Below, one piece after another: positions 17,847-25,497 of a stretch of 64,000 nucleotides of DNA. The translations under genes and the position numbers were made by a program. This stretch comes from Haloferax marisrubri. Its GTDB lineage: Archaea; Halobacteriota; Halobacteria; Halobacteriales; Haloferacaceae. Where the stretch lies: NCBI RefSeq assembly GCF_001469875.2, contig NZ_LOPW02000017.1, forward strand, positions 124,001 to 188,000. Direction: 5' to 3'. The notes below the pieces were generated by a model, which saw only the letters and a program-made list of their open reading frames with translations, searched no databases and had not been told where the DNA came from. How positions within the stretch are numbered: position 1 is the first letter of the stretch; each line of letters begins with the position of its first letter.

Positions 17847-18542
17847 ATGCAAGTCGCCGTGGTCACCGTCGGGGACGAACTCCTCGCCGGCGACACCGTC
17901 AACACGAACGCCGCGTGGTTGTGCACGGAACTGACAGAGCGGGGCGTCTCCGTCGAGCGCGTGACGACGGTCCCCGACCGCATCGCCGACATCGCCCGCG
18001 TTGTCAACGAGTACCACGCCGAGTACGACGCCGTCGTCGTCACCGGCGGGCTGGGGCCGACCCACGACGACCTGACGATGGAGGCCGTCGCGGCCGCGTT
18101 CGGGCGCTCGCTGGAGCGGAACGCCGACGCCGAGGAGTGGCTGGAGGCCAACGGCGGCTACTCCGCGGCGGACCTCGTGGAGGGGACGACCGACCTCCCC
18201 GCCGGGTCGCGGATGCTCCCGAACGACGAGGGCGTCGCGCCCGGCGCGGTCATCGGTTCGGTGTACGTGCTCCCCGGCGTCCCCGGCGAGATGAAAACCA
18301 TGTTCGCCCGCGTCGCCGACGAGTTCGCCGGCGAGCGGACCCACGTCCGGTTCGTCCACACGTCGGAGCCCGAGAGTTCGCTCATCGAGCGGTTCGAGGC
18401 AGTCCAGTCGGAGTTCGACGTGACCGTCGGGAGCTACCCCGGCGACCACGTCAGAATCAAACTCGCCGGCGCCGACGAGGAGACGGTCGAATCGGCGACC
18501 GCGTGGCTCGAAGCGCGAGTCGAACTGTACGAAGAAGCGTAG
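17847..18542 (+). CDS. CinA-type molybdopterin-binding (MoaB/Mog) domain protein
   Basis: 231 residues from ATG 17847 (MQVAVVTVGDELLAGDTVNTN). The opening motif VGDELL-GDTVNTN and VVVTGGLGPTHDDLTMEAVA are hallmarks of the CinA N-terminal/MoCF domain. The protein has only this domain and lacks the C-terminal nicotinamide-nucleotide deamidase part of bacterial CinA. In bacteria the N-terminal domain has been assigned ADP-ribose pyrophosphatase activity; whether this holds here is unknown. Confidence 0.88.
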   Translation: MQVAVVTVGDELLAGDTVNTNAAWLCTELTERGVSVERVTTVPDRIADIARVVNEYHAEYDAVVVTGGLGPTHDDLTMEAVAAAFGRSLERNADAEEWLEANGGYSAADLVEGTTDLPAGSRMLPNDEGVAPGAVIGSVYVLPGVPGEMKTMFARVADEFAGERTHVRFVHTSEPESSLIERFEAVQSEFDVTVGSYPGDHVRIKLAGADEETVESATAWLEARVELYEEA

Positions 18543-18552
18543 GCCCGACGGG

Positions 18553-18666
18553 TCAGCGCTGGAGGTACCAGAGCCACCCGGCGGTCATGAGGATACCCAC
18601 GAGAAGCACGGTCGCGGCCGTTTCCGAGGTCGGCAGCACCTGTCCGGCGGATTCTAACGGAATCAT
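18553..18666 (-). CDS. Small single-helix membrane protein, 37 residues
   Basis: An open frame of 37 codons from ATG 18666 to TGA 18553-18555. It encodes MIPLESAGQVLPTSETAA followed by a membrane helix VLLVGILMTAGWLWYL (about residues 20-35) and a terminal QR. The hydrophobic segment flanked by a short polar N-terminus makes a real small membrane protein likely. It is antisense to nothing: the cinA-like gene ends at 18542, and an AT-rich stretch (TTAACAAGG, minus strand, about 18694-18686) lies 20 to 30 bases before the ATG, fitting a leaderless promoter. Function unknown. Confidence 0.65.
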   Translation of the reverse strand: MIPLESAGQVLPTSETAATVLLVGILMTAGWLWYLQR

Positions 18667-18828
18667 AGGTGACAATTGCTCGGTCCCCTTGTTAAACGGT
18701 GAGGTTCCGGCGACGGTCGGCGCGGGCTGAACGTCGCCATCGGTGACGCGTCCGTGACACCGGTCGCGACCGCCACCCGACCGCCGGCTACCGCGTCGCT
18801 TTTCCCCGGGGCGCGGGTTCGTTCAGTC

Positions 18829-19893
18829 ATGCGAATCGGTGTCGTCGTCAACCCCGTCGCGGGGATGGGCGGCCGGGTCGGCCTGAAGGGAACCGACGGG
18901 AAAGTCGAGGAGGCCAGAGCGCGCGGCGCGGAGCCGCGGTCACCCGAGCGGGCGCGACGGGCGCTCTCCCGGCTCTTCGAGGCCGCCCCCGAGGTGGAAC
19001 TGCTCGCGTGGGGCGGCGAGATGGGCGCGTCGGCCGCCCGAGACGCCGGCTTCGACCCCGAGGTGCTCGGCGAGCCGTCCGGCGACGAGACGAGCGCGGT
19101 CGACACCATCGCCGCCGTCGAGGCGTTCGTCGACGCCGACGCGGACCTCGTGTTGTTCGTCGGCGGCGACGGCACCGCGGCCGACGTGGCCGAGGCGCTC
19201 GACGGGACCGACGTGCCGATGCTCGGCGTCCCCGCGGGCGTGAAAGTCTACTCCTCCGTCTTCGCCGTCTCCCCCGAGGACGCCGCCCACGTCGTCACGT
19301 CGTTCGAGCGGACCGAGGCCCGCGAGGTCATGGACATCGACGAGGACGACTACCGCGAGGGCGAGGTCAGGCCGGAACTTCGGGCGGTCGCACACGTCCC
19401 CGTCGCGGAGGACCTCCAGTCGTCGAAACAGACCGGCGGCGGAACCGTCGAGGCGCTCGCCGCGGGCGTCGCCGACGACATCCGCGCGACCGAGGGCGTC
19501 ACTTACGTCCTCGGCCCCGGGAGCACCGTCGGCGCGGTGAAAGCCGAGTTGGGAATCGACGGGTCGCCGCTCGGTGTCGACGTCTACCGCGACGGGGAGG
19601 TGCTCGCCCGCGACGCGACCGAGGCCGAGATTCTCGACCACCTCGGCGAGGAGAACGTCATCGTCGTCACCCCAATCGGCGGACAGGGGTTCGTCTTCGG
19701 CCGCGGCAACCCCCAACTCTCGCCGGACGTGATTCGCCGCTGTGACGTGTCGGTCGTCGCCTCCCGGTCGAAACTCGACGCGATTCCGGTCCTCCGGGTC
19801 GATACCGACGACCCCGACCTCGACGCGGACCTCCGCGGGTGGACGAAAGTCCGCGTGGGTCGCGTCGAGCGCCGGATGATGAAAATCGAGTGA
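18829..19893 (+). CDS. ATP-NAD kinase family protein
   Basis: 354 residues from ATG 18829 (MRIGVVVNPVAGMGG). It has the NAD/diacylglycerol-kinase-like fold signature NPVAGMGG, the GGDGT motif (LVLFVGGDGTAADVAEAL, about 108-125) and the C-terminal VVTPIGGQGFVFGRGNPQLSP. It belongs to the longer AcoX-related branch of the NAD kinase superfamily rather than classic NadK. It likely phosphorylates a nucleotide or similar small molecule; exact substrate uncertain. Single gene. Confidence 0.85.
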   Translation: MRIGVVVNPVAGMGGRVGLKGTDGKVEEARARGAEPRSPERARRALSRLFEAAPEVELLAWGGEMGASAARDAGFDPEVLGEPSGDETSAVDTIAAVEAFVDADADLVLFVGGDGTAADVAEALDGTDVPMLGVPAGVKVYSSVFAVSPEDAAHVVTSFERTEAREVMDIDEDDYREGEVRPELRAVAHVPVAEDLQSSKQTGGGTVEALAAGVADDIRATEGVTYVLGPGSTVGAVKAELGIDGSPLGVDVYRDGEVLARDATEAEILDHLGEENVIVVTPIGGQGFVFGRGNPQLSPDVIRRCDVSVVASRSKLDAIPVLRVDTDDPDLDADLRGWTKVRVGRVERRMMKIE

Positions 19894-19970
19894 GCGGCGC
19901 ACGTCGGTCGCGGCCGACTCGGCGCGCCAACAGAAAAATCGAGCGAGAGACCGTCCCGTCGGCCGTCTCG

Positions 19971-20372
19971 TCAGTCGTCCGCCGGTGCCTGCTGTTTCGT
20001 GATGTACTCGACGATTTCGTCCGTTTCGGCCTTGAACTCGTCGAGGTCGGTCTCGTTCCCGTGGAGAACCGTCGAGAAGTACTTCGTGTCGGCGGCGAGG
20101 TTGACTGCCTCTCTGAGTTCCTCGTCCGTGACGCCGCCCAACCGCGCTTCCTCGGTGTGGAAGTAGATACAGTAGGGACAGCTAGTCGCGGCCGCAACGC
20201 CGACGCCGATGAGCGCTTTCTCTCTCCCGGACAGTTCGGTGTCTTCCCCTAGATTGAGGTCGCGGAAGAGCCCCCAACTGTGTTCGCTCGCCGGTTCTGC
20301 CAAGTCCTCCATCCAACTCGGGACTTGACCGAGCATTCCCTCCATCTCCTGCCGTGTGTCTTTCGATAGCAT
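19971..20372 (-). CDS. AhpD/carboxymuconolactone decarboxylase-like protein
   Basis: 133 residues, all helical. The motif SCPYCIYFHTEEARLGGVTDEEL carries the CxxC and the downstream His of AhpD-like disulfide reductases. Such proteins act as peroxidase reductants or in related redox steps; true decarboxylases lack the CxxC. It is divergent from the PhoU-like gene across a 291-base AT-rich gap. Confidence 0.85.
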   Translation of the reverse strand: MLSKDTRQEMEGMLGQVPSWMEDLAEPASEHSWGLFRDLNLGEDTELSGREKALIGVGVAAATSCPYCIYFHTEEARLGGVTDEELREAVNLAADTKYFSTVLHGNETDLDEFKAETDEIVEYITKQQAPADD

Positions 20373-20663
20373 TTCTCTCCCCGTTACCTCCGCAGTCCCG
20401 TCGCTATGGAGGTGCTTATTACGAGGTTGCGGAGCAGTAAAGTTATGAACTGTCTGGATAATTATAATCTGTCCGTATCGACGACGTTCCGGGGAAATTC
20501 AGGGTTAATACGCCGGTCTACGGGACGGTTCTCTCTCCCCGTCTCGCCCGCTCGACATGGATGATTTAATATTTGGAATCGTGTGCAATGGGAACCACTA
20601 CCCATTATTCACAGAGGGTGTAATATAGTGAGATTTAAGGTCATTGGATGGGTTCTGACTGGC
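20373..20663. promoter_or_regulatory. Divergent AT-rich promoter region with inverted repeat before phoU-like gene
   Basis: This gap is much richer in A/T than its surroundings. A TATA-like TTTAATATTT lies at about 20567-20576. Just downstream is an imperfect inverted repeat, GTGCAATGGG at 20583-20592 and CCCATTATTCAC at 20601-20612, with an 8-base loop. A further AT-rich TAATATAG at about 20621-20628 could also serve as TATA box for the start at 20664. Position and symmetry suggest an operator, possibly for phosphate or autoregulation. Confidence 0.45.
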
Positions 20664-21695
20664 ATGGAAACCCGGAAAGTCCAGCGTCTCGGTCCCTCCA
20701 CGCTGGCGATGACGCTTCCAGCGGAGTGGGCCAAGGAACACAACGTCGAGAAGGGCGACGAAGTGACCATTCGGACGAGCGGGAAGGGAACGCTGACCGT
20801 TCTCCCCGAATCGGTCAACACCGAAGATTCGAAGGCGACGATTCGCGCTGACAGTCTGAACGCGGAGGCGCTCGAACGCGCCATCGTGGCGCAGTACGTC
20901 CTCGGGCGGCGCGTCATCCACATCGAGAAAAGCGAGGGCGCGCTCGACTCGGACCACATCAACGCCGTCTACAAGGCCGAGACCCAGCTCATGGGCCTCG
21001 GCGTCATCGAGGAGACGCCCGAGCGAATCGCGATTCGCTGTTCGGTCGACGCGGAGGACTTCACCCTCGACAACCTGCTCGAACGCCTCGAAAACACGGG
21101 GAGCACGATGCGCGGCGAGGCCGTCAAGGCGCTCGCCCACGGCAACCCCGACCTCGCCCAGCGGGCGCTCAATCGCGAGCGACAGGCGAACAAGATTTTC
21201 GTCCTCCTGCTTCGGCTCATCTTCACGTCCTACCAGAACCCCAACCTCGCGCGGGCCGTCGGCCTCGACTCCGGCTTCCCGCTCATCGGCTACCGGTCGG
21301 TGGCGAAGAACCTCGAACTGACCGCAGACAACGCCGAGGACATCGCCAACATCGTCATGGACGCCGAGGGCCACACCATCGACGTCGACCAGTCGACGAT
21401 GCGGCGCATCCGCGAGTTCACGGACCACGTCGACGAGATCACGACGACCGCGGTGCGGGCCGTCGTCGAGCGCGACTACGACCTCACCATCGAGTGCCGA
21501 GAGCTGTTCCGCGAGATAAGCGACCGCGAGCGCGACATCCTCAACGACCTCCCGGAGATGGAAAACCAGAAGCTCCTCCAGATTCGCGAGGTGCTGGTGA
21601 GCCTCCAGCAGACCGCGCAGTACGCGATGCGGAACGCCGAAATCGCGTCGAACCTCGCGCTCAACGAGGAATCGGACCACGTCACGATAGACTGA
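20664..21695 (+). CDS. PhoU-domain phosphate uptake regulator with AbrB-type N-terminus
   Basis: 343 residues from ATG 20664. Residues 1-45 form a SpoVT/AbrB-like DNA-binding domain (METRKVQRLGPSTLAMTLPAEWAKEHNVEKGDEVTI). The remainder holds two PhoU three-helix domains, with a linker near SGFPLIGYRS. Haloarchaeal proteins of this layout control phosphate transport genes or other stress responses by binding DNA directly. No pst genes are adjacent here, so the targets are unknown. In-frame upstream codons to 20583 are not needed for either domain. Confidence 0.88.
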   Translation: METRKVQRLGPSTLAMTLPAEWAKEHNVEKGDEVTIRTSGKGTLTVLPESVNTEDSKATIRADSLNAEALERAIVAQYVLGRRVIHIEKSEGALDSDHINAVYKAETQLMGLGVIEETPERIAIRCSVDAEDFTLDNLLERLENTGSTMRGEAVKALAHGNPDLAQRALNRERQANKIFVLLLRLIFTSYQNPNLARAVGLDSGFPLIGYRSVAKNLELTADNAEDIANIVMDAEGHTIDVDQSTMRRIREFTDHVDEITTTAVRAVVERDYDLTIECRELFREISDRERDILNDLPEMENQKLLQIREVLVSLQQTAQYAMRNAEIASNLALNEESDHVTID

Positions 21696-21752
21696 GGAAC
21701 CGACGCGAAACCGCGGGGGACGGGGCGGCGGCACGCCGTCGTACCGTCGCGC

Positions 21753-22196
21753 TCAGTCGGCGATGACTTCCATCGCCTCGCTGTTCTCGGTCTCGGACGA
21801 CTCTTTTTCGCCCGTCAGCGGGTTCCGACTGGCGATACGGCAGTCGAACCCGGGGTGCTCGCCGAAGTGTCGCAGTACCATGTGGCGGCGCGACCCGGTG
21901 ATGCCGGTGCGACCGATGTCCTCGGCGGTAAAGCGCTCGGGCAGGCGGTCGTACAGGCGGCGCAGTTCGTCGAAACTGGTGAACACCTTCGCGTTGCCGG
22001 TCGAGTCCGCGCCGCGGCGGGAGACGACGTAGCTGCCGTCCCGGCGGTACTCGCCGGCCGTGCGGAAGAACTCTCGTTTCTCGGTCAGCGCCGAGCCGAT
22101 GGCCTCCTGCAGGTCGGCGGCGGCATCTCGGGACAGTTCACAGGACTGGTCGCCAAAGGAGACGACGATGGTTTCGTCGTCGCTCTCGACGGACAC
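21753..22196 (-). CDS. Conserved haloarchaeal protein of unknown function
   Basis: 147 residues from GTG 22196 (MSVESDDETIVVSFGDQ). The N-terminal half has a short beta region and helix (SCELSRDAAADLQEAIGSALTEKREFFRT). The C-terminal half contains FTAEDIGRTGITGSRRHMVLRHFGEHPGFDCRI, which could be a helix-turn-helix like unit. No family name is recognised with confidence (possibly DUF7528). The upstream gap 22197-22382 has AT-rich segments on the minus strand (GATAATCGATGATATGAC) that may be its promoter. Confidence 0.65.
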   Translation of the reverse strand: MSVESDDETIVVSFGDQSCELSRDAAADLQEAIGSALTEKREFFRTAGEYRRDGSYVVSRRGADSTGNAKVFTSFDELRRLYDRLPERFTAEDIGRTGITGSRRHMVLRHFGEHPGFDCRIASRNPLTGEKESSETENSEAMEVIAD

Positions 22197-22382
22197 AGGG
22201 TTCTCATTACGGGAGAAGAACTCGATCAGGAGCGTGGGTACTCCGTGTCATATCATCGATTATCGCGGCCGACGGTAAAGGGTTATCGGCTGAGTCAGGA
22301 ATCTCCGAGGATTTTTCGGCGAATCGGGGCGGTCGAACGGCGGTTCGACGAATGTCGCGCGGGTCGATGCGGGGTCCGACCG

Positions 22383-23573
22383 CTACAGGAGGCCGTCGTC
22401 GGTCGTCGTGGTCCCGCCGTCTGACGACGTCGTCGTTGTGGCGGTCGCCGTGGTCGTCGCGGTCGTCTCGCTCGACGTCGTCTCCGTCGTTGCGGTGTCT
22501 GTCGCAGTCTCGGTTGCGGTCGCGGTCGAGGTGGTGGTCGCAGTTTCCGCGGCCGTCTCGGTCGCCGTGGTCGTCTCGGTCGCCGTCGCCGTTTCGTCCG
22601 CCGTCTCGTTTCCGCCGGACGCCGCCTTGTTCCCGAAGATGTCCGTCTCGAACGTCTTCTCGTAGGTCAGCGGGTCGAGCGGGACGCGGAGGGTCGTGCC
22701 GCCGGCGTCGAGGTTCGCGTAGAAGTCGATGCGGAGGTCAGTCGTCTGGTCGCGTTCGAGGTGCGAGACCCACCACTCGTCGAGTTTGTCGTTTTGGATG
22801 TAGGTCGTCGCCTCGATGGTCTCCGTCGACTGCGGGGGAATGACGTACTCGGAGTTCGTCGTCCCCTCGCCCACGTCCACGTCGTTCATGGAGATGTCGT
22901 AGCCGAGTTCGGAGACCGCGACCGGGTACGGCTTGGGGTTGTGGACGACGAACGTGAGTTCGAGCGCCGTGCGCTCGCTCGTGGACTCGCCCCACTCGGC
23001 GCTCGTCTCGTTGACGTACAACACGGGGTCGGACACGAGCGGCGAGTTCGCGTTTATCTCCCGAGTCTCGGTGGAGTTGAACGCCGACAGCAGGTCGGTG
23101 TCGATGCTCCGGGTTATCTCGGGGGCCTGGAACGTCCGGCCGAGCGTCTCGGAGGAGACGTTGGCGTCCACGACGAGGTCGGTGTGCTCGCCGTTCTGGA
23201 TGTGCGAGACCCACCACTCGGGGATGCGCTCGTTTTCGAGCGTCGTCCGGAGCGGAACCGCCGAGGTCCCCTGCCCGATAGCGACGCCCTCCTTCTCGCC
23301 GGTCGCCATCAGAAGCCCGTTCATCTCGACGCCGTAATCGACTTCGAGGCCCGAGAGGTTCGCGGACAGCGGGTTGGGGTTCGAGACGTACAGGTCGGTC
23401 TCGATGACTGTCGCCGTCTCGTTGACCCCGGCGAACCGGTTGTCGACCCGGTCGACGCTCGGCGCGCCGATGACGCCGGTCGCGTACGCACCGCCGACGC
23501 CGGCCGCGACGAGCACCAGCGCGACGAGTGCGATGCGGAGTTTTCCGCCGAACAGCGCGGATGTCAGTCCCAT
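22383..23573 (-). CDS. Exported protein with two LEA14-like (WHy) domains and Thr-rich tail
   Basis: 396 residues from ATG 23573. An N-terminal membrane helix (IALVALVLVAAGVGGAYATGVIG, about 13-35) is followed by two water-stress/hypersensitive-response (LEA_2) domains at about 40-170 and 175-320. Each contains a parallel motif: VSNPNPLSANLSGLEVDYGVEMNG in the first, VHNPKPYPVAVSELGYDISMND in the second. Both also repeat E-WWVSHI/L. The last 75 residues are almost only Thr, Ala, Glu and Ser, likely an O-glycosylated or wall-spanning stalk. It sits at the membrane with its domains outside; function unknown. Confidence 0.75.
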   Translation of the reverse strand: MGLTSALFGGKLRIALVALVLVAAGVGGAYATGVIGAPSVDRVDNRFAGVNETATVIETDLYVSNPNPLSANLSGLEVDYGVEMNGLLMATGEKEGVAIGQGTSAVPLRTTLENERIPEWWVSHIQNGEHTDLVVDANVSSETLGRTFQAPEITRSIDTDLLSAFNSTETREINANSPLVSDPVLYVNETSAEWGESTSERTALELTFVVHNPKPYPVAVSELGYDISMNDVDVGEGTTNSEYVIPPQSTETIEATTYIQNDKLDEWWVSHLERDQTTDLRIDFYANLDAGGTTLRVPLDPLTYEKTFETDIFGNKAASGGNETADETATATETTTATETAAETATTTSTATATETATDTATTETTSSETTATTTATATTTTSSDGGTTTTDDGLL

Positions 23574-23726
23574 CGTTGTGGACACACGAGACTGGTGGTA
23601 CATATGTCGAACGGCCGAGTGCGAGGGTGGGTCGTGGGACCGAACCGCACGTATCACCCCCCGTCACGTCGCCCCACGACAGGCGGTGTCGAATGAACTA
23701 AGTGCGCACCCGCGAAGGTCGGAAAC

Positions 23727-23909
23727 ATGGAAACCAAGACGGTGCAATCCGACAAGTCCATCGGCTTTGCGGCGTTGTTCGGCGTGCTCACGCTCGTCGG
23801 GGCAGGGCTGATGGTCGCCGGACCGGACCAGTTGACGAAGGCGCTCGGGTTCATGGTCGCGATTATCGCGGCCTCGCTGGCAGTCTGCGGCGCGCATCTG
23901 TTCCAGTAA
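23727..23909 (+). CDS. Small two-helix membrane protein
   Basis: 60 residues. A short charged N-terminus (METKTVQSDKS) precedes two predicted helices, IGFAALFGVLTLVGAGLMVAG (about 12-32) and ALGFMVAIIAASLAVCGAHLF (about 39-59). The layout is typical of small haloarchaeal membrane proteins (possibly DUF7470). Function unknown. The gene stands alone between the LEA14-like gene and a small wHTH gene. Confidence 0.7.
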   Translation: METKTVQSDKSIGFAALFGVLTLVGAGLMVAGPDQLTKALGFMVAIIAASLAVCGAHLFQ

Positions 23910-23975
23910 CTTGAGTATCAACGTTGAGGAACACGAGTAACCGTTAATAACGCCCATTCCCTAGACGGTCCGAGG

Positions 23976-24200
23976 ATGACTGAGTACACCGACGAGGAAC
24001 AACGCATTCTCGCCTATCTCCGCGACAGCGTTAGCCGCGGGGAGGGCTACTTCCGGGCGAAGAACATCGCCGAAGCCATCGGTCTCACCGCGAAGCAGGT
24101 CGGGTCCCGCCTGCCGCGGCTGGCCGAGAAGTCCGAGGACGTCGAAATCGAGAAGTGGGGACGCGCCCGCTCGACGACGTGGCGCGTCACCCGAAGCTGA
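23976..24200 (+). CDS. Small winged-helix DNA-binding protein (DUF7123-like)
   Basis: 74 residues. EEQRILAYLRDSVSRGEGYFRAKNIAEAIGLTAKQVGSRLPRLAE forms a classic helix-turn-helix, and SEDVEIEKWGRARSTTWRVTR is the wing with a basic end. Likely a transcription regulator or chromatin-associated protein. A TTAATAAC box at about 23943-23950 lies about 27 bases before the ATG, consistent with a leaderless transcript. Confidence 0.78.
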   Translation: MTEYTDEEQRILAYLRDSVSRGEGYFRAKNIAEAIGLTAKQVGSRLPRLAEKSEDVEIEKWGRARSTTWRVTRS

Positions 24201-24243
24201 GGCGATTCCACGGCTTTTTACTGTGGAGGCGTGATGGTATCCC

Positions 24244-24675
24244 ATGACCGTCCGCGTGAAACGAACGTTCGAGTTCGACGCTCCTGGCGAGCGCGTCTGG
24301 GAGTTCATCGCCGACCCGGCCAAGCGAGCGGGGGCTATCAGCGTCGTCGACCGCTTCGACGTGGCCGACGACGGCCGCCGCGCGACGTGGTATCTCGAAC
24401 TGCCGATTCCACTCGTCCGCTCGACGGTGACCGTCGAGACCGAGGACATCGAAGTCGACGAGCCGACGCACGTCAAATTCGTCGGCAAGTCGCGAGTGAT
24501 GCGGGTGACGGGCGAGCACACCATCGAGGAACACGACGGCGGCAGCCGACTCATCAACGAGTTCACCGTCGACGGGCGACTGCCCGGCGTCGAGACGTTC
24601 TTCGAGCGCAATCTCGACCGCGAACTCGACAACCTCGAAGCGGCGCTCCGACGCGAGTTCGAAGCGACCGCCTGA
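24244..24675 (+). CDS. SRPBCC (START-like, CoxG-type) domain protein
   Basis: 143 residues. The opening VKRTFEFDAPGERVWEFIADP is the signature of polyketide-cyclase/CoxG-like SRPBCC folds, and the end PGVETFFERNLDRELDNLEAALRREFE is the long C-terminal helix. The fold binds hydrophobic ligands in a deep pocket; the ligand is unknown. TTTTTACT at 24215-24222 sits 25 to 30 bases before the start codon and may be the TATA box. Confidence 0.82.
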   Translation: MTVRVKRTFEFDAPGERVWEFIADPAKRAGAISVVDRFDVADDGRRATWYLELPIPLVRSTVTVETEDIEVDEPTHVKFVGKSRVMRVTGEHTIEEHDGGSRLINEFTVDGRLPGVETFFERNLDRELDNLEAALRREFEATA

Positions 24676-25130
24676 GGCGTCGACGAGCGTCACCACCCGG
24701 CGAGCCCGGGGCAACGACTCGGACCGGCGACCCGCGGGAACCGTGCGCTCACGGCGCGTGGGAACGGGTGTTGCGGTGGGTTTATACATCGCGGCTCCTT
24801 AGCGAAAGTCGCCGACGCAATAGGCGCTTTTCTCGCCAGTCGTCGGCGACTCCACATCCGCCGCACCCGCCGCAACGTTTCGGGGTCCGTTGCGGCATCC
24901 GAAACGACGTGGCCACGTCGTTTCCCGCCCCCAAGCCCGGTGGGGGCACACTCCCCTCGTCTCACTTCGCCAACTGGTGACACGAGATTCGGCGGGAGGC
25001 GAATTCGCCTCCGCCTTTTGACGACTATTTCGCACAGAGCGACAGCCCCGTCGCGCCTCGGCGGCGATCGCCCGACCACACGACAGTCCGAGAGCGTACG
25101 CTTCTTTCCGCCGGGGCGCGTGGTGACACC
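24676..25130. other. Gene-free stretch with five consecutive inverted repeats
   Basis: No convincing gene is seen. From 24808 to 25015 the DNA is a chain of inverted repeats. They are GTCGCCGACG 24808-24817 with CGTCGGCGAC 24841-24850, enclosing GGCG/CGCC; GCCGCAACG 24869-24877 with CGTTGCGGC 24888-24896; a perfect 24-bp palindrome at 24901-24924 centred on GGCC; GCCCCC 24927-24932 with GGGGGC 24942-24947; and an 18-bp palindrome at 24995-25012 (half-site GGAGGCGAA), followed by TTTT. A TATA-like TTTATAC at 24781-24787 lies about 25 bases before the first hairpin. It could be a structured RNA gene, a mobile-element remnant or a terminator cluster. The last ~35 bases before 25131 hold the next gene's promoter. 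Confidence 0.5.
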
Positions 25131-25448
25131 ATGACCGAGACGATTCGCGGCGACGTACTGCACGCCATTCCCCCGGACGAACTCGACGAAGAGGACCTGT
25201 CGCCCGAACTCCGGGAGTTGGCCGACTCGCGGCACGTGCTCGTCGTCCGGAAGGGCGGTCATCCCTCGATTCTCGACCTCATCTGGGCGTTCGTCCGCCG
25301 CGACCCCATCGAGGCGGTGACCGTCGTCGCCGACCGCCCGGCCGAGGAGGACGAGGAAGTGACGCTGACCGTCGAGGAGACCGCCATGCCCGGCGTCTAC
25401 GTCGTGGCCGGGGCTCACGAGAACGCGGAGTCGGCGGACGAATACTGA
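25131..25448 (+). CDS. Conserved haloarchaeal protein of unknown function
   Basis: 105 residues, very acidic. It starts MTETIRGDVLHAIPPDELDEED and has a central hydrophobic beta-alpha unit (HVLVVRKGGHPSILDLIWAFVRRDPIEAVTVVAD) and a final beta segment (AMPGVYVVAGAHENAES). No domain is recognised. No membrane helix is evident. It precedes the P5C dehydrogenase gene in convergent orientation, with 49 bases between the stops. Confidence 0.65.
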   Translation: MTETIRGDVLHAIPPDELDEEDLSPELRELADSRHVLVVRKGGHPSILDLIWAFVRRDPIEAVTVVADRPAEEDEEVTLTVEETAMPGVYVVAGAHENAESADEY

Positions 25449-25497
25449 AACGACGGACGGAAAAAGTGGACGGGGCGTGGCCGTACGGTGTCTGACC

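Noticed and set aside
24778-25019. Identity of the structured stretch as SRP RNA or RNase P RNA
   Set aside because: It is too short for either in Haloferax and lacks the conserved SRP helix-8 loop and the RNase P conserved regions as far as I can see.
24799-25035. A 78-codon minus-strand frame through the inverted-repeat stretch, considered as a transposase remnant
   Set aside because: Its translation gives no convincing match to a transposase catalytic motif, and the codons run through perfect palindromes, so it is kept only as an untested possibility for the structured element.
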